A DNA stretch of 64,000 nucleotides, taken from assembly GCF_040784935.1 (NCBI RefSeq), contig NZ_CP160680.1, positions 6,057,802-6,121,801 on the forward strand. The letters run 5' to 3'. Made by a program: the position numbers and the translations under genes. Below, piece by piece: positions 1 through 9,511 of this stretch. The notes below the pieces were generated by a model. That model had not been told where the DNA came from and did not search any database. It saw only the letters and a list, made by a program, of their open reading frames with translations. This DNA comes from Lewinella sp. LCG006 (GTDB lineage: Bacteria; Bacteroidota; Bacteroidia; Chitinophagales; Saprospiraceae). Numbering within the stretch: position 1 is the stretch's first letter; each line of letters begins with the position of its first letter.

Positions 1-1491
1 GGTTATAAAACAGAAATGCCCGTTGATTTACAACAACTTTTTTGGGATTTGCATGGAGCCACAATGCTAAGTCAAGGCTATCAAGATGATCAATTGAAAG
101 CTTCTAGTGTTAAGCCAGAAAAAAAAATCCTCCTAGAAGTATCCAAAGCTTTTTCAAACGACAACGATGGTGTTAAGCGATACTTAACAGAATTAATTGA
201 GCACTTAATCCAATTCTCTACCATTAGACGAGATATTCATATTGACTTATTCTTCAATAATACTATTTGGCCAATAAATTCTTCTATAACAAGTACTTAT
301 CTTAAAAAATACGCAATAACTGAAAGCCATGAACAGGAACACCCTTTAGCACAGGTTGTAAAAGTTGCTGACCAACAAAAAGAAGCGTTACAAGGCACTC
401 ATCTATATGAAAATCGGCTTTTAGCACTAAAAGCATATATCAAAGCGAAGCTTCCAACTAACATTTATGATTTCTTTAGTAGGTTATACAGAAAAGGCCC
501 GTTTCGCCGATTCCTGAATTATCTGCACCGAAAAACAACAGCCAGGAAATCAGTTAAAGCCTTTAGAAAACTTCAAAAAAACATTGACAGTTATGACCTT
601 GTCCATCTTCCTCTTCCTCAAAACATGCATTTGATACAACACGCAAATACAAAGTTTTTAGTAACTGCACACGATTTCACTCATCATCTTTTTCCAGCGT
701 ATCATACCGAAAACAATATTGTACATTCAGAGGAAGGAATACAATGCGCACTAGCGAAGAATGCTGATTTTATTGCCATTTCAAAGGCTACCGCCAGGGA
801 TCTTTCCCTTCTTTATCGAGTTCCCAGAGAAAAAATAAAAGTCATATACGAAGGTGCTAATGGTGCGTTTTCCAGGGAGAGTATAGGTAAAGAGAATGAA
901 GCAAGAATTCTCGAAAAATACAAGGTCAATGATGGGACACCATATTTTATGACCTTATCAACAATAGAACCTCGAAAAAATTTAAAGGGTGTAATCGCTG
1001 CTTTTCTTCAACTGAAAGAAGAGCAAGGCTTTAATCAAAAGCTCAGCTTACTCATCGGGGGGAAAAAAGGATGGAAATACCATGACTTGGAAAAATCGGA
1101 AGAAGATTTAAAGAAACAAAATGTATATTTTACTGGATTCATTCCGGATAGTGAGCTTCCAGTTTTATATAATAATGCAATAGCTTTGTGCTATTTATCT
1201 CATTACGAAGGGTTTGGCTTGCCATTATTAGAGGCTATGCAATCAGGAACTACCGTAATATTTGGCAGTAATAGTTCTATGCCTGAGGTAGTAGGAGAGG
1301 GTGGCTTAGGAGTCAATACCAAGGATGTATCGGCAATTGCCAAAGCGATGAAGCAGTTACTCCTAGATCCGGAAATGAGGTTATCATTAGTTGAAAAAGC
1401 ACGAATTCAATCTTACAAATTTTCATGGTTGAAAGCCGCCTTCGAAACGATCAATTATTATGAAAAACTGATTAGTAATAATAAACCATGA
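1..1491 (+). CDS. Glycosyltransferase family 4 protein, possibly 5'-partial
   Basis: Retaining GT-B glycosyltransferase, expected to move a sugar from a nucleotide-sugar donor onto a growing surface glycan in the cytoplasm. Visible signs are the donor-domain start YFMTLSTIEPRKNLKGVI, then YFTGFIPDSELPVLYNNA, and the GT4 EGFGLPLLEAM motif whose first Glu belongs to the EX7E signature. The frame is open to the left edge. The first ATG in the window is at base 16, but about 37 residues precede the Rossmann-like start ILLEVSKAF, so the true start may lie outside. The next gene follows after 4 bases, so the two are probably cotranscribed. Confidence 0.85.
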   Translation, partial: GYKTEMPVDLQQLFWDLHGATMLSQGYQDDQLKASSVKPEKKILLEVSKAFSNDNDGVKRYLTELIEHLIQFSTIRRDIHIDLFFNNTIWPINSSITSTYLKKYAITESHEQEHPLAQVVKVADQQKEALQGTHLYENRLLALKAYIKAKLPTNIYDFFSRLYRKGPFRRFLNYLHRKTTARKSVKAFRKLQKNIDSYDLVHLPLPQNMHLIQHANTKFLVTAHDFTHHLFPAYHTENNIVHSEEGIQCALAKNADFIAISKATARDLSLLYRVPREKIKVIYEGANGAFSRESIGKENEARILEKYKVNDGTPYFMTLSTIEPRKNLKGVIAAFLQLKEEQGFNQKLSLLIGGKKGWKYHDLEKSEEDLKKQNVYFTGFIPDSELPVLYNNAIALCYLSHYEGFGLPLLEAMQSGTTVIFGSNSSMPEVVGEGGLGVNTKDVSAIAKAMKQLLLDPEMRLSLVEKARIQSYKFSWLKAAFETINYYEKLISNNKP

Positions 1492-1495
1492 GGAC

Positions 1496-2605
1496 TTGAG
1501 TAACAACAAGCGAATCGCAATCTTAGCTGACCCCTTAGATAATCAATCTGCCGGTGTACATGTATTCACTAAAGAATTAATTAATGCTTTAATCAACATG
1601 GGCAAAGCGGATCAACTGCTACTCATTCGAGAAAAGTACGATCCTGACTTAAACATAGAACAAATTGTTGTTCCAAATATTCATCTACCTATTGGCTTTG
1701 CTTCTTTACGGCTGTTCTTTATTATCCCTTGGATACTCAGCAATAGGGGAGTGGCCGCTGTTTTTGAACCCGCCCACTTTGGTCCTTTTAATCTCCCACA
1801 TAGCATAAAACGGATGACGATGATCCACGATCTTACGCCCTTGATTTTTCCGCATCATCATCGATGGCACAGCCAGTTGTTGCAAAAGATTTTCTTGAAA
1901 GGTATTCTGCGCAGAACGGATTGGGTGTTTACCAATTCCAAGCATACAAGCAAGGATGTTGAGCAATTTTTTCCCTTTACGGAAAACAAAATTAAACACT
2001 TGTACCTGGGTAAGCATTCTGTATTTCAGCCCACAAAAAATCCTGCTCGTTTAAAAGAGCTTGGGATCAATGTGCCTTATTTTATTTACGTAGGCACAAT
2101 TGAACCGCGAAAAAACCTAGTGCTACTTCTGAATGCATTTGCTACATTTTGTTTAGAGAATAAAGATCAGGAAATAGCACTCATTATGGTCGGACAAATG
2201 GGCTGGAAATCTACTCGTTTTGAAGAAGCCTTCGCAGCACATCCGTACCGCGAAAAAATCAAATTGTTAGGCTTTGTCGATTTTTCAGATTTGCCGATTT
2301 TGTACACGCACGCTACAGCGCTTATTTATCCATCCATGTATGAAGGTTTTGGCTTGCCCATTATCGAGGCCTTAGCTTGTGGGACAGACGTCATCACCGC
2401 AAATAATTCCAGTTTAACCGAAATAGGAGAGGGAGCCGCATTTTTCTTTGAGACCGATGATACTGCATCATTGGTAGCATGCATGGAGGAAGTTTTCTTC
2501 AGCAAGGAAAACAGGAGCTTGAAAAATCAGCTCCACGCTGAAAAATTTTCCTGGGCTCAGTGTGCACTCGATTTTTGGCAGAAAGTAGAAGAAGTAATAA
2601 AATAG
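1496..2605 (+). CDS. Glycosyltransferase family 4 protein
   Basis: Second GT4 enzyme (369 residues), related to its neighbour. It shares FIYVGTIEPRKNLVLLLNAF, LGFVDFSDLPILYTHA and the EGFGLPIIEALACG donor-site motif, and ends in FSWAQCALDFW as GT4 proteins often do. The frame starts with TTG at 1496, four bases after the upstream stop, and no in-frame ATG fits better because the N-terminal Rossmann strand KRIAILADP follows at once. Likely role is assembly of a surface polysaccharide whose other genes lie to the left. Acceptor and donor are unknown. Confidence 0.85.
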   Translation: MSNNKRIAILADPLDNQSAGVHVFTKELINALINMGKADQLLLIREKYDPDLNIEQIVVPNIHLPIGFASLRLFFIIPWILSNRGVAAVFEPAHFGPFNLPHSIKRMTMIHDLTPLIFPHHHRWHSQLLQKIFLKGILRRTDWVFTNSKHTSKDVEQFFPFTENKIKHLYLGKHSVFQPTKNPARLKELGINVPYFIYVGTIEPRKNLVLLLNAFATFCLENKDQEIALIMVGQMGWKSTRFEEAFAAHPYREKIKLLGFVDFSDLPILYTHATALIYPSMYEGFGLPIIEALACGTDVITANNSSLTEIGEGAAFFFETDDTASLVACMEEVFFSKENRSLKNQLHAEKFSWAQCALDFWQKVEEVIK

Positions 2606-2735
2606 GCCTTTTTTTAAACTCTACTTAACATAATATAAATTATAGGCATTAATTTAGGCCATTTTTTCAGCTCTTATTTAAACGTTCTATATAGATTGGC
2701 TATCTAAGGGCGGATTATTCACTAAATAAAACAAC

Positions 2736-3164
2736 ATGAAATCCTATTTCTCCAGCAGCCTGCTGATTATCTGTGCATTTTTCTTTCTGAACAAAATTTC
2801 GGCCCACAGCGTATCCAGCGACGCTGTGCTAGAAAATCCTCCTCGTTGGGAAAAACTTGGCCAGCGACGCGTCAACTACGGCTTAGATCGTGATGAGATT
2901 CTGGTGACGGCCCGTGAAGGAACTTTTACGGCTTTACGTTTACACGCCGAATTAGCGCCCATGAATTTCCACCGCTGCGTCGTGCATTTTGCCAATGGCA
3001 GCACACAGACCTTCCAAATCAGCGAAACCGTCCGCGCTGGACAAACGACCCGATTACTTGACCTCACTGGCAACAACCGCATCATCACCAAAGTCGTTTT
3101 CTGGTACGACACTAAGAATCGCGCAAATCGTCGCGGCCGTGTTGAACTCTGGGGACGGCACTGA
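2736..3164 (+). CDS. Small secreted protein of unknown function
   Basis: This 142-residue protein has a clear signal peptide (MKSYF, a hydrophobic run to about residue 22, then ISAHS). The mature part is a compact beta-rich domain with many Arg/Thr residues, ending in VELWGRH. The pattern of a small beta-sandwich with a closing VELWGR-like strand recalls small periplasmic DUF proteins (DUF2541-like), but I cannot confirm a family. No T9SS sorting domain, no lipobox and no metal motif are visible. It is a single-gene unit: a 130-base AT-rich gap lies upstream and a hairpin terminator downstream. Confidence 0.7.
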   Translation: MKSYFSSSLLIICAFFFLNKISAHSVSSDAVLENPPRWEKLGQRRVNYGLDRDEILVTAREGTFTALRLHAELAPMNFHRCVVHFANGSTQTFQISETVRAGQTTRLLDLTGNNRIITKVVFWYDTKNRANRRGRVELWGRH

Positions 3165-3187
3165 TAAAACAAAATGTTTTTTATTGC

Positions 3188-3223
3188 AAAAACAGCCTGA
3201 AGCGACTACTTTAGGCTGTTTTT
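3188..3223. terminator. Bidirectional hairpin terminator between convergent genes
   Basis: A perfect 11-base inverted repeat (AAAAACAGCCT / AGGCTGTTTTT) surrounds a 14-base loop. It sits between the end of the small secreted protein (+) and the end of the leucine-rich-repeat protein (-). The stem carries T-runs in both directions, as expected for a shared intrinsic terminator. Confidence 0.8.
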
Positions 3224-3286
3224 ACTTTATTACTCCCCTACCCTTACCCTTTAGTAGACCAAACCTTGGAGCGTAAATGCCTGATT

Positions 3287-5602
3287 TTATTGCTTCAACA
3301 CCTTGGTAACATACGCACCATCAACCGCAATAAGCTGTAAGTAATACACGCCAACGGGTAACGCGCCCAGGTCCAATTCCTGGCCAGGTGAACGGTAGCT
3401 GGCGACCTGCTGCCCTTGAGCATTGAATACCTCTACTCGTTCGGCAGTGATATTGCGGAGCTGAAGTCGCCCATTGGTAGGATTGGGAAATAGCTCAATA
3501 TTGGTTGCCGAGATTTCCGTAGCCGGTACAATGCAAGCCGCTTCTACCTGGGCCCGGATCTGGCAACCCGGGGCATTGCTAAGAAAGGAAGTATCGTTTG
3601 TGGCTACCGCTAAGTAATCGCAAATACTCTGGACGGCACAGTCCGAAAGCTGGCCGTTGAAGACAATTTCCAGAAAAGTAATGGTATTGGCAGTAATGTT
3701 TTCCAGCCCGCTTACGTCTGTGAGGGTTTCATTGCTAAACAGGCTTAATTCTCCGCCCAGCGTTGTGATGCCCGATAGCCCATTCAGATTGGTCAGGACC
3801 GCGTTGTTGAAGAGCTTCAGGTTTAGACCTACAGTGGTAATATGCTCCAGACCACTCAAATCGGTTAAGGCATCATTTAACCCGATATAGAGGTTCGAAC
3901 CTACCGAGGTGATACCAGACAGGCCCGTTAAATCGGTTAAATTATCGTTGGAGCTAATTTCCAAACTTTGGCCCACGGAACTGATACCCTCCAGACCATT
4001 CAAGGCAGATAAAGAAGTGTTGTTATTAATGCGCAGGTCCTCTCCCACTGCCGTAATAGAAGACAAACCACTTAAGTTCGTCAGCGATGGATTGGAGAAA
4101 ATTAGCAAGTCTCCTGGTAGGAAATCAATAGCAAATGGACCCGTAATTTCCGTTAAGAGATCATTCTCCGTAATCTTCAAATCTTCACCGATATAAGTTA
4201 CGCCAGCAATGCCGCTGACATCCGTAAGCATAGCGTTGGTCGAAATATCCAGATTACCAGCTACCGAATCTACAGCGGATAGTCCGTGCACATTGGTTAA
4301 GGCTGCATTCAAGTTGATCCCCAGATTGTCACCAACTACCGTGACATTTGCTAGTCCATCCAAATTCGTGAGGGCGGCATTACTGGTAATAAACAGATTC
4401 CCCCCGACAGCAGTTAGATTAGACAGCCCGTCCAGATTTGTTAAGGCCTCATTGTAGCCAATCCTCAAGTCTCCAGCCAGGGTGTTAATGCCGGATAAAG
4501 CATCTACATTTGCTAAGACAGCGTTACCCTCAATCCGTATCCAACCACTTACGGATTGGATACCCGCTAAACCTTCTAAATTCGCCAGGCCTGATGTCAG
4601 GAAAATATGCAAGTCACCATCTACAGCAGTGATGGCCGATAATCCAATGAGGTCGGTAACGTCCGATGATCCAGAATTGGGGCCTATCTGTAGGTCACCG
4701 TTGATCGTTGTACAGTTGGGATAAGTAGCTACGAAGGCATCTACTTCCGCTTGAGTGGGGAGCACAACATCTCCTTCCGGACAGACAGCCGGGCAAGCCA
4801 TCTCCACTTCCGTACGGGTAGCACAACCGTCGGCGTTACCCGAAATATCAGCTGGGTTCATTTCCACCCCAATATAGTTACAGATACTTTGGATGTCGCA
4901 AACGGAGAGCTGAGGGTTAGACATGATAACTAGTCCTTGTCCGGAAATACTCGTTGCATCAATATTCTCCAGGCCATTCAGGCTCGCAAGTACCGCATTG
5001 AATCTAATCGTTAGCGTTCCATTAATTGAGGTGAGATTTCCCAGGTTGGAAATACTTATCAAACCATCATTATCCATAATACTCAGTAAGCCGTCCACAT
5101 CGATTACATTGTCCAACCCTTCCAGACTTGTGAGCGCATCATTGGAGGCAATACTAAGTGGTCCGGGAATAAAAGTCAAATTATTCAAACCGCTAATGTC
5201 GGCCAGGGTATTGTTTGATTCAATACTGAGCCCTCTCCCAAGGGAAAGCAGATTCGCTAAGCTGTCCAGGTTGACCAAACTGGGATTGAAAGCAATAAAG
5301 AGGCGGCCGCCAATCGTTGTCAGGTGCTGTAGGCCGTTTAAATCTGCTAAGCCATTATTGAAAAGAATGTCAAGGCCTTCGGTAATACTCGTTAGGCTGC
5401 TTAGGCCGGAAATGTCGGCAATGTCCGTACTTGCTTCATAACTTCCAATCTGCAAATTACCGGCAATCTCGGTGCAATCTGGAAAGGTTGCCACATAAGC
5501 ATCTACCTCAGCCTGACTGCTGAGGACAACATCTCCGTCGGGGCATTGCGCGTGGAGACTTAATAAAGCAAGAGCAATTAGTAGCGTCAAGTAATACTTC
5601 AT
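3287..5602 (-). CDS. T9SS-exported leucine-rich-repeat surface protein
   Basis: Secreted repeat protein of 771 residues. The start chosen is the ATG at 5602 because it gives a signal peptide (MKYYLTLLIALALLSLHAQ); the open frame continues 37 codons further and would overlap the next gene. Most of it is an array of 23-24-residue LRR / receptor-L-domain-like units (pattern LTxLxGLxxITxVGxxLxIxxN). The array falls in two homologous halves, each opened by CP(D/E)GDVVLxxQAEVDA and closed by a Cys-rich CxxQSICxYxxV block. The last 75 residues (IELFPNPTNGRLQLRN ... GVYYLQLIAVDG) form a type A T9SS sorting domain. It is probably cell-surface attached or released, with a binding or adhesion role. Confidence 0.85.
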   Translation of the reverse strand: MKYYLTLLIALALLSLHAQCPDGDVVLSSQAEVDAYVATFPDCTEIAGNLQIGSYEASTDIADISGLSSLTSITEGLDILFNNGLADLNGLQHLTTIGGRLFIAFNPSLVNLDSLANLLSLGRGLSIESNNTLADISGLNNLTFIPGPLSIASNDALTSLEGLDNVIDVDGLLSIMDNDGLISISNLGNLTSINGTLTIRFNAVLASLNGLENIDATSISGQGLVIMSNPQLSVCDIQSICNYIGVEMNPADISGNADGCATRTEVEMACPAVCPEGDVVLPTQAEVDAFVATYPNCTTINGDLQIGPNSGSSDVTDLIGLSAITAVDGDLHIFLTSGLANLEGLAGIQSVSGWIRIEGNAVLANVDALSGINTLAGDLRIGYNEALTNLDGLSNLTAVGGNLFITSNAALTNLDGLANVTVVGDNLGINLNAALTNVHGLSAVDSVAGNLDISTNAMLTDVSGIAGVTYIGEDLKITENDLLTEITGPFAIDFLPGDLLIFSNPSLTNLSGLSSITAVGEDLRINNNTSLSALNGLEGISSVGQSLEISSNDNLTDLTGLSGITSVGSNLYIGLNDALTDLSGLEHITTVGLNLKLFNNAVLTNLNGLSGITTLGGELSLFSNETLTDVSGLENITANTITFLEIVFNGQLSDCAVQSICDYLAVATNDTSFLSNAPGCQIRAQVEAACIVPATEISATNIELFPNPTNGRLQLRNITAERVEVFNAQGQQVASYRSPGQELDLGALPVGVYYLQLIAVDGAYVTKVLKQ

Positions 5603-5664
5603 TCTATTATTTACTTTTTCTGAATACTTTATTGACCTACTAATGATATAGTAACCAAATGGTA

Positions 5665-6870
5665 CTAACTTTTCTCCAAAATCATCGCATACCCCTGCCC
5701 CACTCCAATACACATCGTCACCAGGGCGTACTTTCCATTTGTTTTATGCAACTCCAAGGCGGCAGTGTGCGCAATCCTGGTGCCCGAAACGCCCAGCGGA
5801 TGACCAATAGCGATGGCACCGCCATTGGGGTTGATGCGTGGATCGTCATCTTGCAAGCCTAGTTCACGAATACAGGCCAAACTTTGTGCGGCAAAAGCTT
5901 CGTTGAGCTCTATGATGTCCATATCCGCTAGTGTTAAGCCAGCGCGTTGGAGGGCTTTCTGGCTCGCTTTTACCGGACCAATCCCCATTATACGCGGCTC
6001 TACACCAACGACCGCAGAGGTAACGATTCTTGCCAGAGGCTGTAAATTGTACTCCTTAACCGCTTTTGCGGAAGCTACCAATACGGCGGCTGCACCATCG
6101 TTCAAACCAGAAGCATTGCCCGCCGTAACGGTGCCCCCCGTTTTCCGGAAAGCCGGACGAAGCTTTGCCAAAATGTCGATGGTGGTATCTGCACGAATAA
6201 ATTCATCCTGATCGAATACCAGGTCATCCTGTTTGCGGCGTGGAATATGCACCGGTACGATCTCTTCTGCCAAGCGCCCAGCTGCTTGCGCACGAGCAGC
6301 TTTTTGCTGAGAGTTGTAGGCAAACAGGTCTTGATCTTCCCGGCTAATATTGTACATATCCGCCAGGTTTTCGGCGGTTACGCCCATGCCATCAGTGCCG
6401 TACAGCTCTTGCATTTTGGGGTTGATAAAACGCCAACCAAAACTGCTGTCAAACATCTGAGCATCCCGCCCAAAAGGCTTGGATGTTTTAGAAATCACCC
6501 AAGGTCCACGGGTCATGTGTTCCACCCCGCCCGCAATAATGAGGTCCCCCTCCCCTGCTTTGATGGCCCTATTGGCGTGTGAAATAGCTGACAGTCCAGA
6601 AGAACAAAGACGGTTGACAGTCTCACCGGGAACATCATAAGGCAAACCTGCCAGCAAGAGACACATACGGGCAACATTACGATTGTCTTCACCCGCCTGG
6701 TTAGCACAGCCCAGGATTACATCGTCATACAGCTCCGCAGGGATTTGCGGAAAACGCTTGACCAATTCGCGAATCGGGATAGCGCCTAAATCATCTGTAC
6801 GGACTGGAGATAAAGTTCCGGTAAACTTGCCAAAAGCGGTACGAACGCCCGCAACGAGATATGCTTCCAA
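5665..6870 (-). CDS. Acetyl-CoA acyltransferase (thiolase)
   Basis: Type I thiolase of 401 residues, cleaving beta-ketoacyl-CoA with CoA to give acetyl-CoA and a shortened acyl-CoA. All landmarks are present: nucleophilic Cys89 in NRLCSSGLSAIS, NEAFAAQ, His357 in GHPLGVSGTR and the acid/base Cys387 in CIGVGQG. The start chosen is TTG at 6870 (MEAYLVAGVRTAFGKF), where thiolases normally begin. The frame stays open to 6999, but that stretch translates a heptamer DNA repeat and is not thiolase-like. Fatty-acid or aromatic-acid degradation are both possible. No partner beta-oxidation gene is adjacent. Confidence 0.9.
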   Translation of the reverse strand: MEAYLVAGVRTAFGKFTGTLSPVRTDDLGAIPIRELVKRFPQIPAELYDDVILGCANQAGEDNRNVARMCLLLAGLPYDVPGETVNRLCSSGLSAISHANRAIKAGEGDLIIAGGVEHMTRGPWVISKTSKPFGRDAQMFDSSFGWRFINPKMQELYGTDGMGVTAENLADMYNISREDQDLFAYNSQQKAARAQAAGRLAEEIVPVHIPRRKQDDLVFDQDEFIRADTTIDILAKLRPAFRKTGGTVTAGNASGLNDGAAAVLVASAKAVKEYNLQPLARIVTSAVVGVEPRIMGIGPVKASQKALQRAGLTLADMDIIELNEAFAAQSLACIRELGLQDDDPRINPNGGAIAIGHPLGVSGTRIAHTAALELHKTNGKYALVTMCIGVGQGYAMILEKS

Positions 6871-6878
6871 TTTTTTGG

Positions 6879-6906
6879 GTACTTGGTACTTTGTACTGGG
6901 TACAAG
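6879..6906. repeat. Heptanucleotide GTACNNN tandem array
   Basis: GTAC occurs at 6879, 6886, 6893 and 6900, exactly every 7 bases, with the spacers TTG, TTT, TGG and AAG; a fifth degenerate unit GTAGATG follows. The array lies 9-36 bases upstream of the thiolase TTG start. Such GTAC-spaced strings recur between genes in several Bacteroidota, and in translation give a LVPSTKYQVP-like peptide, as here. Confidence 0.8.
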
Positions 6907-7085
6907 GTAGATGGTTAGGGGAAAATTTGAACCACATAAGGTACTTAAGTTTTTTCTTAGGTGCCTTAAATGGCTCACGAAAACACAAAAATAGCACAAT
7001 TGACACTAATCAAAAAACTACTCTATGTGACAATTCAATACTTCAGGCGCCTCAAAAAAGCTATGTGAGTATGTGGTAAATAGAA

Positions 7086-7799
7086 TTAAGTCAATAAATT
7101 CCCATCCTCATCCCACTCCGCGATGGTCATTCGCTCATTTTGGTCGACACATTTGGCCAACCATTCTTCATCATAATCAACATCGTGATCGGCTAAAATT
7201 TCCTCAGGGACGCCATCCCAAACATTGGCAAAATTGCCGGTGTAGCCCAGATCGTCGAGTCCCATTTTGGTGGTGTAATAGCCCGTCAACGTAAGGTTAC
7301 GCATCAGCTCAAAAAACGTGATTCCGTACGCCATGTCTGGCTTTAATTCATCCGGATCAGGATAGGCGATGTCTTCAATGATTTGAATCTCCTCGGCAGG
7401 CAGACAGGTGATAAAGTCCTTACCAAAACGACGATTCGCTTCGTAGTTGAGCCACATCAATCCACCTCGAATTGGCAACTGGTAATCAGGTATATCTTTG
7501 ACGATAAAGTCGATAAAATCTGGAACTTTAGCATCAGTCGCAGAACCCGCCTCCGCCGTTGCCGGCAAGATGATATCGCACAAGACGGCAATGGTTGCCA
7601 GCTCATCGTCATTTAAGTAAATTTCAGCATTTATCTCTTTATCGTGCTCAATTTCTTCGGGCGTCCGACCGTAAAGACCTGTAGCTTCGCCAGCTCCAGC
7701 ATCCTCCGATGCGGGGGTACAGCCACTATTGCTGGTAAAGATAGCGGCACTTCCAATGGTTCCAACCAACAAGGTTCTGAGTGAATCTCTTCTTTTCAT
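7086..7799 (-). CDS. Gluconate 2-dehydrogenase subunit 3 family protein
   Basis: Small partner subunit (237 residues) of a membrane-associated FAD-dependent sugar or alcohol dehydrogenase. The N-terminus has a twin-arginine-like leader (MKRRDSLRTLLVGTIGSAA) ending near a Cys (SNSGC), so Tat export and possibly lipidation are plausible. The mature region has the family layout: a helix with LATIAVLCDIILPA, then VPDFIDFIV, a GLMWLNYEANRRFGKDF stretch, and the closing FFELMRNLTLTGYYTTK-MG. The gene follows its catalytic partner after 2 bases, so the two are translated as a pair. No cytochrome c subunit gene is adjacent. Confidence 0.85.
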   Translation of the reverse strand: MKRRDSLRTLLVGTIGSAAIFTSNSGCTPASEDAGAGEATGLYGRTPEEIEHDKEINAEIYLNDDELATIAVLCDIILPATAEAGSATDAKVPDFIDFIVKDIPDYQLPIRGGLMWLNYEANRRFGKDFITCLPAEEIQIIEDIAYPDPDELKPDMAYGITFFELMRNLTLTGYYTTKMGLDDLGYTGNFANVWDGVPEEILADHDVDYDEEWLAKCVDQNERMTIAEWDEDGNLLT

Positions 7800-7801
7800 A
7801 A

Positions 7802-9511
7802 TTAAATGTTCCGCTTTTTGTATTGTTCTACAATGTATTCAGAGGTACGCATAGCCAGTGCCATGATCGTCCAGGTACAGTTCTTATCGGCCTGACTCAC
7901 AAAGGGGCCAGCATCTACCACAAACACATTATCGGCATCGTGTAATTGGCAGTATTTGTTGGTGACCGATGTTTTCGGGTCATTGCCCATCCTGGTGGTA
8001 CCCACTTCGTGAATAATTTGCCCAGGTTTCAGTAAGCCCCAATCTTGCTCTTTGGTCGGTTTGTCACCTACGGGATGACCACCCATGGCGTGGATCAATT
8101 CCTCAAAGGTGTCCTGCATGTGGCGCGCCTGGTAGCGTTCGTAATCCGACCACTTGTAATTAAATTTCAACACTGGAATCCCGAATTGATCGACGACCGT
8201 AGGATCTAATTCACAACGATTCTCTCTTCTGGCGATAGACTCCCCTCTCCCACCAAAACCAATGGCGGCTCCATAAAATCGTTTCACATCTTCGCGGAGT
8301 TTATTCCCATAACCCCCAACTTCCAAACCAATGTATTCATTAAAAGCGCTGGCGTCAAAACCGAAGCCATAGGCAGGCATCCCCAGTCCTCCCCACACTT
8401 CAATGTGATAGCCTCTAGGAAAATCCAACTTTTTGTTGTCCAACCACCAGGGGGAATAAACGTGCATCCCTCCTACTCCATCTTCGTTGTAGTTGGTTTT
8501 GCGATTCATCAGTGCAGGAATAAAACCCGTTCTGCCACCGCCCGTAGAATCATGGAGATAACGCCCCACTACGTCACTGCTATTGCCCAAACCATTGGGG
8601 TGCTGTGGGCTCTTGGAATTCAGTAAAATCCGAGCAGAACTACAAGCGGAGGCTCCTAAAACGACGGAACGCCCCTGTAACTGGTATTCTTTGCGGTCGA
8701 CTTTATTGATGTAGGAAACACCTGTCGCTTTCCCTTCCGCATTGGTCGTCACCGAACGCACCATGCTGTTTACAAACAAATCTACCTGACCAGTACCGTT
8801 CAATGCTGGGATGATAAACACCGAGCTGGAAGAAAAATCTGCATAGACCTTACAGGAGCGGTTACATTGCCCACAGTAGAAACACACACCACGCTCGTTG
8901 TTTAGTTTTTTAGTCAGCATCGACATCCGGGCTGGGATAACGTCTACGCCTGCTTTGCGTGCACCTTTGATGTAGTAAAGTTCATGCAGCCTTGGCTTTG
9001 GTGCTGGCAAGAAGAACCCATCGGGATCATTGCGCCGATTTTCTTTAGAACCAAAAACCCCGACCATCTTATCCAGCCGATCGTAGTAAGGCTTGATTTC
9101 TTCATAAGTGATGGGCCAGTTGTCGCCTAAGCCATCAATGTCTTTACGCCTAAAATCATCGGGTCCAAAGCGGAGCGATATTCTTCCCCAGTGGTTGGTA
9201 CGGCCACCCAACATACGAGATCGCCACCACATAAAGTCGGTGCCTTCTTCCTGGGTATAGGGCTCGCCTTCCACTTTCCAATCGCCCCAGGACATATCAA
9301 AGTCGCCAAAAGCGCGATTAGTGCTGGCTCCTCGACGCGGGGATTCCCAGGGCCATTTCATCTGGGTCATCGTCGTAGGATCCTTGGGATCGAAGTAAGG
9401 ACCGGCTTCCACCAGTGCTACTTTCATGCCGGCTTCCGAAAGGATTTTGGTCGCCATCCCCCCACCGGCACCGGAGCCTACAATAATTACATCATAAATC
9501 GTTGCTGACAT
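7802..9511 (-). CDS. GMC-family FAD-dependent oxidoreductase, gluconate-dehydrogenase type
   Basis: Catalytic flavoprotein of 569 residues oxidising a sugar, sugar acid or polyol; the substrate cannot be read. The Rossmann FAD motif is at residues 11-18 (GSGAGGGM), with LVEAG after it, RSRMLGGRTNHWGR near 100, and the C-terminal HEVGTTRMG and VVDAGPF... blocks of the GMC fold. A Cys cluster at C210, C213, C216 and C220 (CFYCGQCNRSC) resembles the iron-sulfur Cys motifs known in bacterial FAD-dependent glucose dehydrogenases. It lacks its own signal peptide, so export would depend on the Tat-type leader of the subunit 3 partner downstream. Confidence 0.88.
   Translation of the reverse strand: MSATIYDVIIVGSGAGGGMATKILSEAGMKVALVEAGPYFDPKDPTTMTQMKWPWESPRRGASTNRAFGDFDMSWGDWKVEGEPYTQEEGTDFMWWRSRMLGGRTNHWGRISLRFGPDDFRRKDIDGLGDNWPITYEEIKPYYDRLDKMVGVFGSKENRRNDPDGFFLPAPKPRLHELYYIKGARKAGVDVIPARMSMLTKKLNNERGVCFYCGQCNRSCKVYADFSSSSVFIIPALNGTGQVDLFVNSMVRSVTTNAEGKATGVSYINKVDRKEYQLQGRSVVLGASACSSARILLNSKSPQHPNGLGNSSDVVGRYLHDSTGGGRTGFIPALMNRKTNYNEDGVGGMHVYSPWWLDNKKLDFPRGYHIEVWGGLGMPAYGFGFDASAFNEYIGLEVGGYGNKLREDVKRFYGAAIGFGGRGESIARRENRCELDPTVVDQFGIPVLKFNYKWSDYERYQARHMQDTFEELIHAMGGHPVGDKPTKEQDWGLLKPGQIIHEVGTTRMGNDPKTSVTNKYCQLHDADNVFVVDAGPFVSQADKNCTWTIMALAMRTSEYIVEQYKKRNI

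Noticed and set aside
6871-6999. N-terminal 43-residue extension of the thiolase
   Set aside because: It translates the GTAC heptamer repeat and is unlike any thiolase N-terminus; the TTG at 6870 gives the family's normal start.
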